A DNA stretch of 36,162 nucleotides from Bacteroidales bacterium (GTDB taxonomy: Bacteria > Bacteroidota > Bacteroidia > Bacteroidales > F082). Under the pieces are notes generated by a model, which had not been told where the DNA came from, searched no databases, and was given only the letters and a program-made list of their open reading frames with translations. Each line of letters starts with the position of its first letter. Position 1 is the first letter of the stretch. Shown here piece by piece: positions 7,231 to 15,263 of the stretch. The DNA lies in NCBI GenBank assembly GCA_017649945.1, contig JAGCFU010000002.1:1-36162 (forward strand), written 5' to 3'. The position numbers were made by a program, and so were the translations under genes.

Positions 7231-8658
7231 ATGAAATACAAATTTTTACTACTGTTAGCTTTGTTGCCAATCACTGATTTTGCTCAGCAATCAAACATCA
7301 TTTACACCGATTCGGTAGTGATGAATTCGAAACAATATCTGAAAGGCAATGATTATCAGAAAGATTTTCTGCTTTTCTTGAATATGCTCGAAAATACCCA
7401 TCCGGCGTTTGCAATGGAAAATCCGTCGCTTGACATCAAGAAAATCAGAAAAGTAGGGTATAAGGAGCTGAAAAAAATCAGCGATTCAGAGAAATTCGCA
7501 TTGTATCTGGAATCGATTGTCTCACAGCTGCACGACGGACATACCTATATTTATTGCAATTATCCGAGCGACACTATCTTCCCGATGGCGTTCAAATACT
7601 TGAACAACGAGTTTTTTATCCAAGGCGTTGAAGAAGGTAATGATGAATTTATCGGCAAAAAGATAATGACAGTCAACGGTTTTGATATGTACGATGTGAT
7701 GATGAGCTTCGGTTCGCTGTTGTCGTGCGACAATGACATTTTTCTGATTGAGCGCTTTAATTGTATAACAAAATTTTGCTGGAAAGATAGCAAATACAAC
7801 ACTCAAGAGGCGTTGACAGTCACATGCGACGACGGTAGTTCGTTGAATCTGAATTGTTTAAGTGCCAAGGAAATCAAGTGGAAATGGGTTGAAACCAAAC
7901 CTTTGCAGTCGCCGTATCAAAAAACTCAAATGCCTTTCAGGTATGAGGTTTATCCGGAAAACGGCATCTGCTATCTGCAATTTAGCTCGTGCAAGGATAA
8001 AAACACCTTGCGTTTTCAATTCCAAGCGAGAGGTTTCAACGGTATGACCGAAGAGGAGTTTGAAGAGAAAATCAAGGATATTCCACAATTTGACATGTTT
8101 TTGCAGGAGGTTTTTGATACTATTCAAAAGCTTGATATTCAGACGCTTGTGGTTGATGCTCGAAGTAACAGTGGCGGCAACAGTATGCTGTGTGACCAGC
8201 TTCTTTCGTGGCTGAAACCTGTTGATGAAATTAAGTCGTTTGACTCGCAGAAACGCATTTCAAAACTTATGGAGGCCAATTATCCTAATGCCGTGGGCAA
8301 TCTGTTCACAATGAACACTGATGCTGACAAAGTTTTTAAAGGTAATGTGTATTTCATTCAGGATAATGGCACTTTCAGCAGTGCGGCAATGTTGATAGTG
8401 ATGGCGACAGATAACAACATCGGCATCGTTATCGGCGAAGCAGGTTCATATCGCCCTTGCCATTTCGGCGATGTTCTCAGCTATGAATTGCCCAATACAC
8501 ATGTGAAAGGAGGCGTTAGCCATGCTTATTTCATGCGACCAGACAAAGATGCCTGTGGCGAAAATAGTCTGATTCCGACAATTCATATCCAACGCACCTG
8601 GCAAGATTTCATTGAAGGAAACGACCCATGGTGGCAATATATACTAAACAATCAATGA
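7231..8658 (+). CDS. S41-family (C-terminal-processing/tricorn-like) peptidase homologue, exported
   Basis: 475 residues with a signal peptide ending TDFA|QQSN. The S41 hallmarks are QLHDGHT at residues 99-105 (His104 as in tricorn-like S41 proteins), DARSNSGGN (the ID.R.N.GG motif) and GTFSSAAM at 380-387, where Ser383 or Ser384 is the expected nucleophile. No PDZ domain is obvious. Location should be periplasmic or outer-membrane associated. It is the last gene of the second sigma operon, seven bases after the membrane protein. A role in cleaving an envelope protein or acting in the sigma cascade is inferred, not shown. A long stem-loop begins five bases after its stop. Confidence 0.85.
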   Translation: MKYKFLLLLALLPITDFAQQSNIIYTDSVVMNSKQYLKGNDYQKDFLLFLNMLENTHPAFAMENPSLDIKKIRKVGYKELKKISDSEKFALYLESIVSQLHDGHTYIYCNYPSDTIFPMAFKYLNNEFFIQGVEEGNDEFIGKKIMTVNGFDMYDVMMSFGSLLSCDNDIFLIERFNCITKFCWKDSKYNTQEALTVTCDDGSSLNLNCLSAKEIKWKWVETKPLQSPYQKTQMPFRYEVYPENGICYLQFSSCKDKNTLRFQFQARGFNGMTEEEFEEKIKDIPQFDMFLQEVFDTIQKLDIQTLVVDARSNSGGNSMLCDQLLSWLKPVDEIKSFDSQKRISKLMEANYPNAVGNLFTMNTDADKVFKGNVYFIQDNGTFSSAAMLIVMATDNNIGIVIGEAGSYRPCHFGDVLSYELPNTHVKGGVSHAYFMRPDKDACGENSLIPTIHIQRTWQDFIEGNDPWWQYILNNQ

Positions 8659-8663
8659 TTTCC

Positions 8664-8742
8664 TTTTCAGAATATGCAAAAAATCAGGCCTTGCGGTGAT
8701 TTCTGAGAAATTACCCAGACTGATTTTTGCATATTCTGAAAA
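8664..8742 (+). repeat. Imperfect palindrome element, copy 1 (possible terminator)
   Basis: A 79 base element: outer arms at 8664-8687 and 8720-8742, an inner stem GGTGATTTC/GAAATTACC closed by loop TGA, and between the stems the unpaired or weakly paired strands GGCCTTGC and CCAGA. It starts five bases after the S41 stop. The distal arm contains TTTTTG (8724-8729), which may also serve as the -33 region for the next gene. Related copies occur at 12207-12285 (opposite orientation) and 18784-18858. Confidence 0.85.
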
Positions 8743-8746
8743 TTAT

Positions 8747-8754
8747 TATTTTTG
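8747..8754 (+). promoter_or_regulatory. -7 box for the 8775 lipoprotein gene
   Basis: TATTTTTG matches TAnnTTTG. A TTG at 8727-8729 lies 17 bases upstream, inside the distal arm of the palindrome. Leader about 15-20 bases. Confidence 0.5.
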
Positions 8755-8774
8755 CAAATCAAATACTTAATCCA

Positions 8775-10190
8775 ATGAAAACAAAATTATTATTCTTGCT
8801 GATTGCTGCATTGTTTGTAATCACAGGGTGCAAAAAAGACAAAATTGACAATGATTCGGGAAATAATTCCGGCGCTAACGTTAATTTAAATGGTCCGTTG
8901 TGTTTTACTGCCGAGGAAGATAACTCGACCATTGCAATTCATATATATAGGTCTGAAGTAATGAATTTTCCCAATATTGAATACAGTTATGATACAATTG
9001 TTTGGGAAACATACGTACACTTAAGCACCGAGATAAGATTGGAACATGCCGGCGACAAGGTTTATTTCAGAGGAAATAACCCAGAGGGGCTCTATGCAAA
9101 TATACCTACGAATCAAAATTTAAAGTTTGATACATACAATAAGAAATTCACGGTAAGCGGAAATCTAATGTCGCTTATTGACCCTTCGTGCAAGACGACA
9201 ACAGTTCCTGATTATTGTTTCCGTGATTTATTTAGTGGCACATATATAACAACACCACCAGCTCTGCCTGCGACAACATTGGGAAAGGAATGTTACTGCA
9301 GATTGTTCAGCGGCTGCATTTATCTTAAAACCGCCCCCGAACTGCCAGCGACAACAATGGCAAATGATTGTTATAGAGGCATGTTTTGGTATTGCATCAG
9401 TTTAAAAGATGCCCCTCAATTACCGGCAATAACCTTGGCGGATAATTGTTATGAAAATATGTTTGATGGCAGCGGTATTATAGAAGCTCCGGAACTTCCG
9501 GCAATGACCTTGGCAGATAAATGTTATGCCAATATGTTTACCGATTGCAAACAGCTCACGAAAGCTCCAAGGTTGCCTGCAACTTCATTAAAAGATGGGT
9601 GTTATATGGCAATGTTTTTAGGTTGTAGTAAACTCACAGCGGCTCCGGAATTGCCGGCAACGTCTTTAGCCAATGATTGTTACGCACACATGTTTGCCGG
9701 GTGTAAAAGTATTACAACAACTCCAAGACTTCCTGCGTTATCTTTGGCTGATCGTTGTTATGAAACCATGTTTGGCAATTGTGATGGTTTGACAACTGTT
9801 TTAGAACTACCTGCAACTACCCTGGCTAATGGTTGCTATTCACAAATGTTTCATGATTGTATCAATCTGACAAATATTCCTGACATTCTTCCAGCAACTA
9901 CTTTGACAAATTCATGTTATGAAGCCATGTTTTATAACTGCGCAAATCTTGAAAAAGCGCCTGAACTTCCGGCAACCACTTTGGCAAGCCGCAGTTATAT
10001 GTCAATGTTTAAGAATTGTTCAAGTTTAAAAAGCATCAAAGTGCATTTGCCCGAATGGGGTGATGAATTAGACACATATTTCTGGGTATTGGATGTGCAG
10101 TCTGATGGAGTATTTTACTGCCCAAGTTCATTGCCACAAGAATTTGGTGTACACAATATACCCGAAGGTTGGACTGTTGTAACATTTTAA
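8775..10190 (+). CDS. Surface lipoprotein with ten or so 26-residue Cys/Leu-rich repeats
   Basis: 471 residues from ATG 8775; an upstream TTG at 8727 lies within the palindrome and is unlikely. The lipoprotein signal has lipobox VITGC with Cys19 followed by KKDK and acidic residues. Residues ~140-420 are repeats of about 26 residues with consensus APELPATTLA-x-x-CY-x-x-MF-x-x-C-x-x-L. Each has a CY..MF..C core and an LPA-T turn, a pattern related to BspA/DUF285-type leucine-rich repeats. The C-terminus (GVFYCPSSLPQEFG...IPEGWTVV) looks like the capping segment common in such proteins. Expected role is surface adhesion or ligand binding; no enzyme motif. Repeats differ by many substitutions, so it is not a recent expansion. 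Confidence 0.8.
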   Translation: MKTKLLFLLIAALFVITGCKKDKIDNDSGNNSGANVNLNGPLCFTAEEDNSTIAIHIYRSEVMNFPNIEYSYDTIVWETYVHLSTEIRLEHAGDKVYFRGNNPEGLYANIPTNQNLKFDTYNKKFTVSGNLMSLIDPSCKTTTVPDYCFRDLFSGTYITTPPALPATTLGKECYCRLFSGCIYLKTAPELPATTMANDCYRGMFWYCISLKDAPQLPAITLADNCYENMFDGSGIIEAPELPAMTLADKCYANMFTDCKQLTKAPRLPATSLKDGCYMAMFLGCSKLTAAPELPATSLANDCYAHMFAGCKSITTTPRLPALSLADRCYETMFGNCDGLTTVLELPATTLANGCYSQMFHDCINLTNIPDILPATTLTNSCYEAMFYNCANLEKAPELPATTLASRSYMSMFKNCSSLKSIKVHLPEWGDELDTYFWVLDVQSDGVFYCPSSLPQEFGVHNIPEGWTVVTF

Positions 10191-10201
10191 TACTTAATCC
10201 G

Positions 10202-10681
10202 ATGAAAAATATATTATTATCACTTTTAATTACTATTATTTGTTTTTCGTGCTCCGGACAGAATGGAATTTTAAAAGAAGAGAAGGCTAAGATTCATGAA
10301 GTTATTGAAAATCACGACAAAACGTTGATTTTCATCTGGAGTGAAAGCTGTGGAGCGAGCAAAAATATGCTCGAAAGAGACATCAAGCCTTATCTTGAAG
10401 GTCTTGAAAAAAACAATGTCGGCATTGTCATCATTTATTATGGAAAAGAAGAGGCTGTCGCCGATTTGAAAGCAGATAATAGGCTGATTATCAGCTCAAA
10501 CTTGTCAGCTCTATTTGGTAAAATTAATGCTAACAAAACCATGAAGAAAATCCTGAAAGACTACAAAAAGTTCAATGGATTTCCGATCCCAATTCTTGTC
10601 GACAAAGACGGTTTTGTGCTGAACTACGACGCCAAGAGCAAGTATTATAGCTATTGGGAGATATTTCAAGCGGCGAAATAA
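10202..10681 (+). CDS. Thioredoxin-fold lipoprotein with CxxS instead of CxxC
   Basis: 159 residues; ATG 10202 is chosen over an upstream TTG because it gives a clean lipoprotein signal (CFSC, Cys17). The fold is suggested by TLIFIWSESCGAS (strand, then Trp-x-x-x-Cys at residue 50) and by the cis-Pro region GFPIPILVDKDGFV near 126-139. The active-site pair reads C-G-A-S, so the resolving cysteine is Ser53. A monothiol site of this kind suits isomerase or trapping roles rather than simple disulfide reduction; that is inference. It starts 11 bases after the repeat lipoprotein, so the two are probably co-transcribed. Confidence 0.75.
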   Translation: MKNILLSLLITIICFSCSGQNGILKEEKAKIHEVIENHDKTLIFIWSESCGASKNMLERDIKPYLEGLEKNNVGIVIIYYGKEEAVADLKADNRLIISSNLSALFGKINANKTMKKILKDYKKFNGFPIPILVDKDGFVLNYDAKSKYYSYWEIFQAAK

Positions 10682-10763
10682 TAGGGATTTTCCCCAACCT
10701 TTTAGGGTTTTAGGAATTGACAAGCAAGATTTTTAATTGTAATTTTGCATAAAACTTCATTCT
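10682..10763 (+). promoter_or_regulatory. Control region, copy 1 (nearly repeated at 18862)
   Basis: Contains TTG at 10717-10719 and TAATTTTG at 10740-10747 with 20 bases between, the ideal Bacteroidetes promoter layout. Upstream, at 10682-10720, is a motif with GGGATTTTCCCC and TTTTAGGGTTTTAGGAATTGAC. Almost the same layout and bases lie before the gene at 18947, including the ACTTCATTCT that touches the start codon. Confidence 0.75.
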
Positions 10764-12203
10764 ATGAAAAAACAATCGCTCCTATGCTCAATATTCGTCT
10801 CATTGATCCTATTAGGTCTATTATCTTTTAGTGCTTCCGCGCAAAATGATAACGCATTGAATATCAATGTAATAGTTGCGGATACTACAGGTAAAACTTT
10901 AAAAGATGTTGCCATTTATAACTCACAACAAAATCTTATCGGAATCACAAATAATTTCGGAAAAACCAATATATCGGCTCGTTACGGCGATGTGATTGTG
11001 TTTTCTCGTGTCAATTATGAGCAGAAATATATGACTGTTTCTGGCGAAACAATCTTCAAACAGGAAGATGACAACAATTATATGCTGGTGTATCTCGTTG
11101 CGAAGACAAATGTATTGCCAGAAGCTGAGATTGTTGAACATATGCCGCATTTGGCATATAGCAACAAGCAAGTCTGGGTCTCTGATTACAAAGTGAATGA
11201 TGCAGGAATGTATCTCATACTTGACAACAATTCCGAGCATTCGCTGATATTTCTTAGCCATGAGCAGGATACTCTCGCAAAGTCGAAAATCAACAAAAAA
11301 TATGATTATCTTTACGAAGACGCTTTCGGAAATATACATCTTCTTGGCTTGGATTCGGTTTATCAGACTTATTACGACGGCGAGAAACTGAATATGCTTT
11401 ATCCTGTTGATATTCAGACTTTTAAGCAAAAACTGATGCCAGTTCAGGTCATTACCGACAGCTTGCTGATTTTGCAACAATACGCTTCGATGTGGCAGGA
11501 GATTTTTTACATTAGCGTTAACCGCAACAATAAGGAAACCAAGACTTTAATCGATTGTTACGGTCCGACAAGAGAGTGGGGAAGGTACTTTTATAGAGAT
11601 ATGATGAAAGACGGACTGATTGACAGGATGGAGATGGAGAATCCGATGTTTCCGAAAGTTATGGAAATGCTTGGTGTTCAGTCGAATAGCGCTTCCGGAG
11701 AGCCTTATGCTGACAATGGAGTTGATGAACTTACCAGAATGAACGATTATGTTGATTTTAATAACAGCCAACGTGCAAGATATGTTGTAAATCCTATTTA
11801 TTGTCCGATAGCGTTTTTCAATGACACTATTTATGTCTTTAATTTTGAGAACGACAGGCTTTACAAATTCACGGAAAACGGGACTTGGGTCTCGGTTTGC
11901 GACCTGACTTTTCACCGTACGACTTATCGTAAAAACAGCCGTATTGGGAACACTTGGGATAAAAAAATCATCATCGACAAAGCACTCGGCAAGTGTTACG
12001 CCCAATTTACGAAAGACGGCCTTGTTACCTTGAAAGAGGTTGATTTACAAACGGGTACGATAAAGAAAGAGATAAAATTAACCCATCATTATTACCCGGA
12101 AAACATACAAGTTCACAACGGCACGGTTTATTACAAATTTATTGATGTCCGACAAGTTAATGGCCGCGACTGCCGAAGCTTATATAAAATGAAGTTGAAA
12201 TAG
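10764..12203 (+). CDS. Exported CarboxypepD_reg-like / beta-rich protein (paralogue A)
   Basis: 479 residues with a signal peptide ending SASA|QNDN. Residues ~33-100 have the CarboxypepD_reg-like beta-sandwich pattern (INVIVADTTGKTLKDVAIYN, then ITNNFGKTNISARYGD). They are followed by VLPEAEIVEHMPHLAYSNKQ, which resembles the linker before a TonB-receptor plug, but no barrel follows. The remaining ~340 residues are short beta strands with recurring 'DSVYQ', 'NDTIYVFNFENDRLYKF', 'LTFHR' and 'LVTLKEVDLQTGT' segments, suggesting a propeller-like fold. Relatives are at 15260, 16319, 17725 and 18947. Periplasmic or surface location is expected. Function unknown. It has its own promoter and a palindrome three bases after the stop. 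Confidence 0.7.
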   Translation: MKKQSLLCSIFVSLILLGLLSFSASAQNDNALNINVIVADTTGKTLKDVAIYNSQQNLIGITNNFGKTNISARYGDVIVFSRVNYEQKYMTVSGETIFKQEDDNNYMLVYLVAKTNVLPEAEIVEHMPHLAYSNKQVWVSDYKVNDAGMYLILDNNSEHSLIFLSHEQDTLAKSKINKKYDYLYEDAFGNIHLLGLDSVYQTYYDGEKLNMLYPVDIQTFKQKLMPVQVITDSLLILQQYASMWQEIFYISVNRNNKETKTLIDCYGPTREWGRYFYRDMMKDGLIDRMEMENPMFPKVMEMLGVQSNSASGEPYADNGVDELTRMNDYVDFNNSQRARYVVNPIYCPIAFFNDTIYVFNFENDRLYKFTENGTWVSVCDLTFHRTTYRKNSRIGNTWDKKIIIDKALGKCYAQFTKDGLVTLKEVDLQTGTIKKEIKLTHHYYPENIQVHNGTVYYKFIDVRQVNGRDCRSLYKMKLK

Positions 12204-12206
12204 CAG

Positions 12207-12285
12207 TTTTAAGAATATGCAAAACTCAGTCTGGATAATTTCTTCGAAATCACCGCAAGGCCTGATTTTTTGCAAATTCTTAAAA
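12207..12285 (-). repeat. Imperfect palindrome element, copy 2 (inverted orientation)
   Basis: Read on the minus strand this 79 base element is almost the same as copy 1: AATCAGGCCTTGC, inner stem GGTGATTTC/GAAATTATCC with loop GAA, then CCAGACTGA. Outer arms begin TTTTAAG and end CTTAAAA, where copy 1 has TTTTCAG and CTGAAAA, so a pair change keeps the stem. It starts three bases after the stop of paralogue A. Confidence 0.85.
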
Positions 12286-12304
12286 CGTTATATTAAAAAA
12301 TAAT

Positions 12305-12312
12305 TATCTTTG
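12305..12312 (+). promoter_or_regulatory. -7 box immediately before the TPR-TM-HTH gene
   Basis: TATCTTTG lies only four bases before the GTG start at 12317. Transcription starting the usual few bases after the box would begin at or very near the start codon, giving a leaderless or almost leaderless mRNA. Confidence 0.55.
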
Positions 12313-12316
12313 CCAT

Positions 12317-13861
12317 GTGAAAAAGCTCCACCTCATATTGTTAATTCTGATTTCAGTGATGATTTTTGCCCCTTGCACAAGTCATAGAAAACCGTTAGAC
12401 GCTGAAAAACAATACAAAATATCTCCTGAGCTCCTTCACATCGACAGCCTCATGTGGCTGCAACCTGACAGCGCCACCAAGGAATTGTCGAGATTTTGGG
12501 CGAACTACAACATTGACAGCACCGATACATTTAATAAACATTATTTCAATTTACTCGTTTCGGAAATACGCTATAAGAACGGAATCCCACAAAACAGAGA
12601 GCGTCTGTTGAAGGCGGTCAATTATTTCGACACTACCGATTCTTGGCTTTCGGCTCGCGCCCATTACATGAACGGTGTGGGGTTTAAAGCAGAAGATAGT
12701 GTTGTTGAGGCTTTGTATGAGTATCTGCACGTTTTGGATATCATGGATGAGCATATCTCAACACCACCGCATACACGTTTCATGATGCTGATTCATTGCC
12801 GCATCGGTGATTTGTTTTCGGACCAGTATATGCAGGAACCAGCTATTGTTTGCTATGAAAATGCATTAAAATACAATAACTTGGGCGAGTGCGTGCCTTT
12901 TGAGCGTTCCATTTTATTGCAGAAATTGGGCTTCCAATACGACAAACTGCAAAAATATGACACTGCCCGATATTATTATGATGAAGCCTTGCACCTAAGT
13001 CCTGATATTAACAATTCAAATTACAAAATGCTGCAGTTTTATAAGGCGATGCTTGATTGCACCTCTGGCGCTGACTTTGAACACGGAATCGTTGAATTGA
13101 AACAATTGGCGTCGCAATGTTCGGAGTCGAGCCGCGATTGGAGATATGTCAATATTGGGTTGGTTTATCAGGAAGCTGGACATGTCGATTCTGCGCTGGT
13201 TTATCTTCAAAAAGCTTTCGACTATGGCATCAATGATGCTGTGAAATCTTATGTGGCAGAGTTTATTTATGATATTTATGAAAGCCAAGACGACACCCTC
13301 AAAATGGCCGAATTTGCTGAATATCTCATCGAAAAACCATCAAATGAACGTGTCAGCATGGCTCGTGTATCGACACTCAATGCAATGTTTCAGGATTATC
13401 TGAATCGTCATCAGGAAAGACTGCAAAATCAAAACCGGAAGAGGGCGGTAATATCAGTTTCAATAGTTGTCGCAATAATTTTGTTGATAGTGTTAATTAT
13501 GATAAAAATTAGGAGTCAAAAGATACAAAAGTTGCAGCAATCATTGGACGACAACAAACGCCTTCAATTTGAATCATTGCAGAAACGTGCAAAATTGATA
13601 TTCAATGAGAAGAAAAACGAATCTTTGCGACTAATAATAGACGAATTCAAATCAGTTTATCCGGACATTTTTAAAAACATTCCGGAAACTTATACGAATA
13701 TCTCCGAAACTGAGCGTAACATTGTTATTTTAAATCTACTCAACTTCCGAATCAAAGAAGAAGCCATAATTTTGAACTTGAGCGAAAACACGGTGATGAA
13801 ATATCGCTCCAACCTCAAAAAGAAAGTCGATTTTGACCTGATTTCGTTACAGATCAAATAA
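12317..13861 (+). CDS. TPR / transmembrane / C-terminal HTH regulator
   Basis: 514 residues. After an N-terminal hydrophobic export segment, residues ~30-365 form tetratricopeptide-like helical pairs (AIVCYENALKYNN, TARYYYDEALHLSP, SALVYLQKAFDYG). A transmembrane helix lies at ~376-397, then a coiled coil (~400-435) and a HTH at ~462-503 (ETERNIVILNLLNFRIKEEAIILNLSENTVMKYRSNLKKK) resembling LuxR/GerE-type DNA-binding ends. The TPRs would face the periplasm and the HTH the cytosol, a one-component membrane regulator seen widely in Bacteroidetes. The start is GTG because an overlapping ATG runs directly into TGA. It likely controls nearby exported-protein genes. A shorter relative is at 24645. 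Confidence 0.82.
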   Translation: MKKLHLILLILISVMIFAPCTSHRKPLDAEKQYKISPELLHIDSLMWLQPDSATKELSRFWANYNIDSTDTFNKHYFNLLVSEIRYKNGIPQNRERLLKAVNYFDTTDSWLSARAHYMNGVGFKAEDSVVEALYEYLHVLDIMDEHISTPPHTRFMMLIHCRIGDLFSDQYMQEPAIVCYENALKYNNLGECVPFERSILLQKLGFQYDKLQKYDTARYYYDEALHLSPDINNSNYKMLQFYKAMLDCTSGADFEHGIVELKQLASQCSESSRDWRYVNIGLVYQEAGHVDSALVYLQKAFDYGINDAVKSYVAEFIYDIYESQDDTLKMAEFAEYLIEKPSNERVSMARVSTLNAMFQDYLNRHQERLQNQNRKRAVISVSIVVAIILLIVLIMIKIRSQKIQKLQQSLDDNKRLQFESLQKRAKLIFNEKKNESLRLIIDEFKSVYPDIFKNIPETYTNISETERNIVILNLLNFRIKEEAIILNLSENTVMKYRSNLKKKVDFDLISLQIK

Positions 13862-14003
13862 AAAATCTGTATATCTCATCTTGTAACTTGTTGCTATTCA
13901 AATTGTTGCCCAAATTACTGGCGACAAAAATCTGTACTCCAAATTTCCTCTTTTTTTCCTGCGATTTTTTGCTATAATTTTGAAGTGAAAAAAACATTAT
14001 TTC
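13862..14003 (+). promoter_or_regulatory. Intergenic region with promoter for the esterase-like operon
   Basis: A 142 base AT-rich gap. TAATTTTG at 13975-13982 is a good -7 box, 21 bases before ATG 14004. The -33 position holds a T-run rather than TTG. No stable hairpin was found after the HTH gene, unlike the other transcription unit ends in this block. Confidence 0.5.
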
Positions 14004-15263
14004 ATGAAAACAAAATTATCACTTTTATTAATCCTATTTGCACTATCATCTTGTTGCAACAAAACCTCCATCGAGTCTCAACTTTCCGACAAATTCACCA
14101 CCTACAATGAGTATTCAGAAAGCTTCGAAACACTGGCCGATTTTGTCAAAGACAAACGAATCGTCATCCTCGGTGAATGCGGTCATGGCGACGGCCGTAC
14201 TTTTGAAATAAAATCGGAAATTGTCAGATATTTGGATTCCGTAGGCGATTACACCTTGATTCTTGAAGGAATGAATCCCTTTGACGGCGCGATTCTTAAC
14301 AAAGAACTACCTGTGCTGATCATCAATAAATCCGGGTTAAACATCCAAAACTGTTGGTATGGGCTGTGGAGTCAGACCAAAGAAGCAGCCGAACTGGCCG
14401 GTGCAATGGACAAAAACAAAATCGACTTTTACGGAATGGATGTACAACCTTCGTATTGCAGTTATTTCCAGATAGCATATTTGAGCAATCTGTTTTACTC
14501 CGATTCGATAATGAAACAGTGGCTTTTTGACTATAATTGGGAAAAATTACTTGAAATTGACAACAAATTGCATCAATACAACGATTCTCTCATAAATGAA
14601 TCTGATTATCCGTACTATGACAGCTCTTTGCTAGCGATGAGGAATAAGTTAAGCGATAACGATGTCTCTTTCAACAAAGATGCTGTTTTGTTATTGATTG
14701 ACAATATGTTGTCGTTCTCACATCAGGCAAAATGCGGATTTTCCATTACGTGCGATTCATGTATCGACCGTGGCATTATGATTCGCGACCGACAAATGGC
14801 TGAAAATGTGGCATGGTACATCAATCATCATCCTGAAAAGAAAATCATCATCTGGGCAGCTAATTTCCATGGGGCAAAGGCTATTTCACAGATAAAATAC
14901 GGCAAAGAGCCTAACCCAGACTTGTATGACAGATACACTTTGTTGGGCGAGCATCTTGCGAACATGTTCCCGAATCAGGTTTATTCCATTGCTTTCACAT
15001 CTGGTGGCGGTGAAGTGGGGTATTTTAATCAAGACGAAAGCTATCCTATTCAGCCTGATTCAATCTCGGTGGAATTTGCCCTGCGGCAACGTGGCATCAA
15101 CTATGGCTTTCTTGATTTTGGCAGTCATCACGAGTTTGAAGATGTGCCATTCCACAGCATCCTTCTTGGTTATCACAACAAAATCGGCAAATGGGTAAAG
15201 TCATTCGATGCGATATTTTACATCAAAGAGCAACATCGGGCGACACAAGTAATTGAACAATGA
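14004..15263 (+). CDS. Erythromycin-esterase-like lipoprotein
   Basis: 419 residues with lipobox LSSC (Cys17). It matches the erythromycin esterase superfamily (PF05139). Motifs are GECGHGDGRTFEIK at residues 57-70 (Glu58 and His61 correspond to the GExxHG catalytic pair), DFYGMDVQP at 141-149, RDRQMAENVAW and IIIWAANFHG with His289. The family hydrolyses macrolide lactones in EreA/EreB, but most members have unknown substrates. The lipoprotein anchor and an operon with three exported proteins (ATGA overlap at 15260) argue for an envelope function rather than drug resistance. Confidence 0.85.
   Translation: MKTKLSLLLILFALSSCCNKTSIESQLSDKFTTYNEYSESFETLADFVKDKRIVILGECGHGDGRTFEIKSEIVRYLDSVGDYTLILEGMNPFDGAILNKELPVLIINKSGLNIQNCWYGLWSQTKEAAELAGAMDKNKIDFYGMDVQPSYCSYFQIAYLSNLFYSDSIMKQWLFDYNWEKLLEIDNKLHQYNDSLINESDYPYYDSSLLAMRNKLSDNDVSFNKDAVLLLIDNMLSFSHQAKCGFSITCDSCIDRGIMIRDRQMAENVAWYINHHPEKKIIIWAANFHGAKAISQIKYGKEPNPDLYDRYTLLGEHLANMFPNQVYSIAFTSGGGEVGYFNQDESYPIQPDSISVEFALRQRGINYGFLDFGSHHEFEDVPFHSILLGYHNKIGKWVKSFDAIFYIKEQHRATQVIEQ

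Noticed and set aside
9190-10030. CRISPR-like or tandem DNA repeats
   Set aside because: The periodicity (about 78 bases) is within a coding frame and diverged at DNA level; it reflects protein repeats. No repeat-spacer array or cas gene exists.
10923-11480. 185-codon minus-strand open frame inside paralogue A
   Set aside because: Antisense to a gene with signal peptide and family motifs. Similar shadows are seen opposite all the paralogues because of the strand-rich codon pattern.
14004-15263. Macrolide resistance gene
   Set aside because: Motifs place it in the erythromycin esterase superfamily, but the lipoprotein signal and operon partners do not fit a mobile resistance gene, and most family members are not resistance enzymes.
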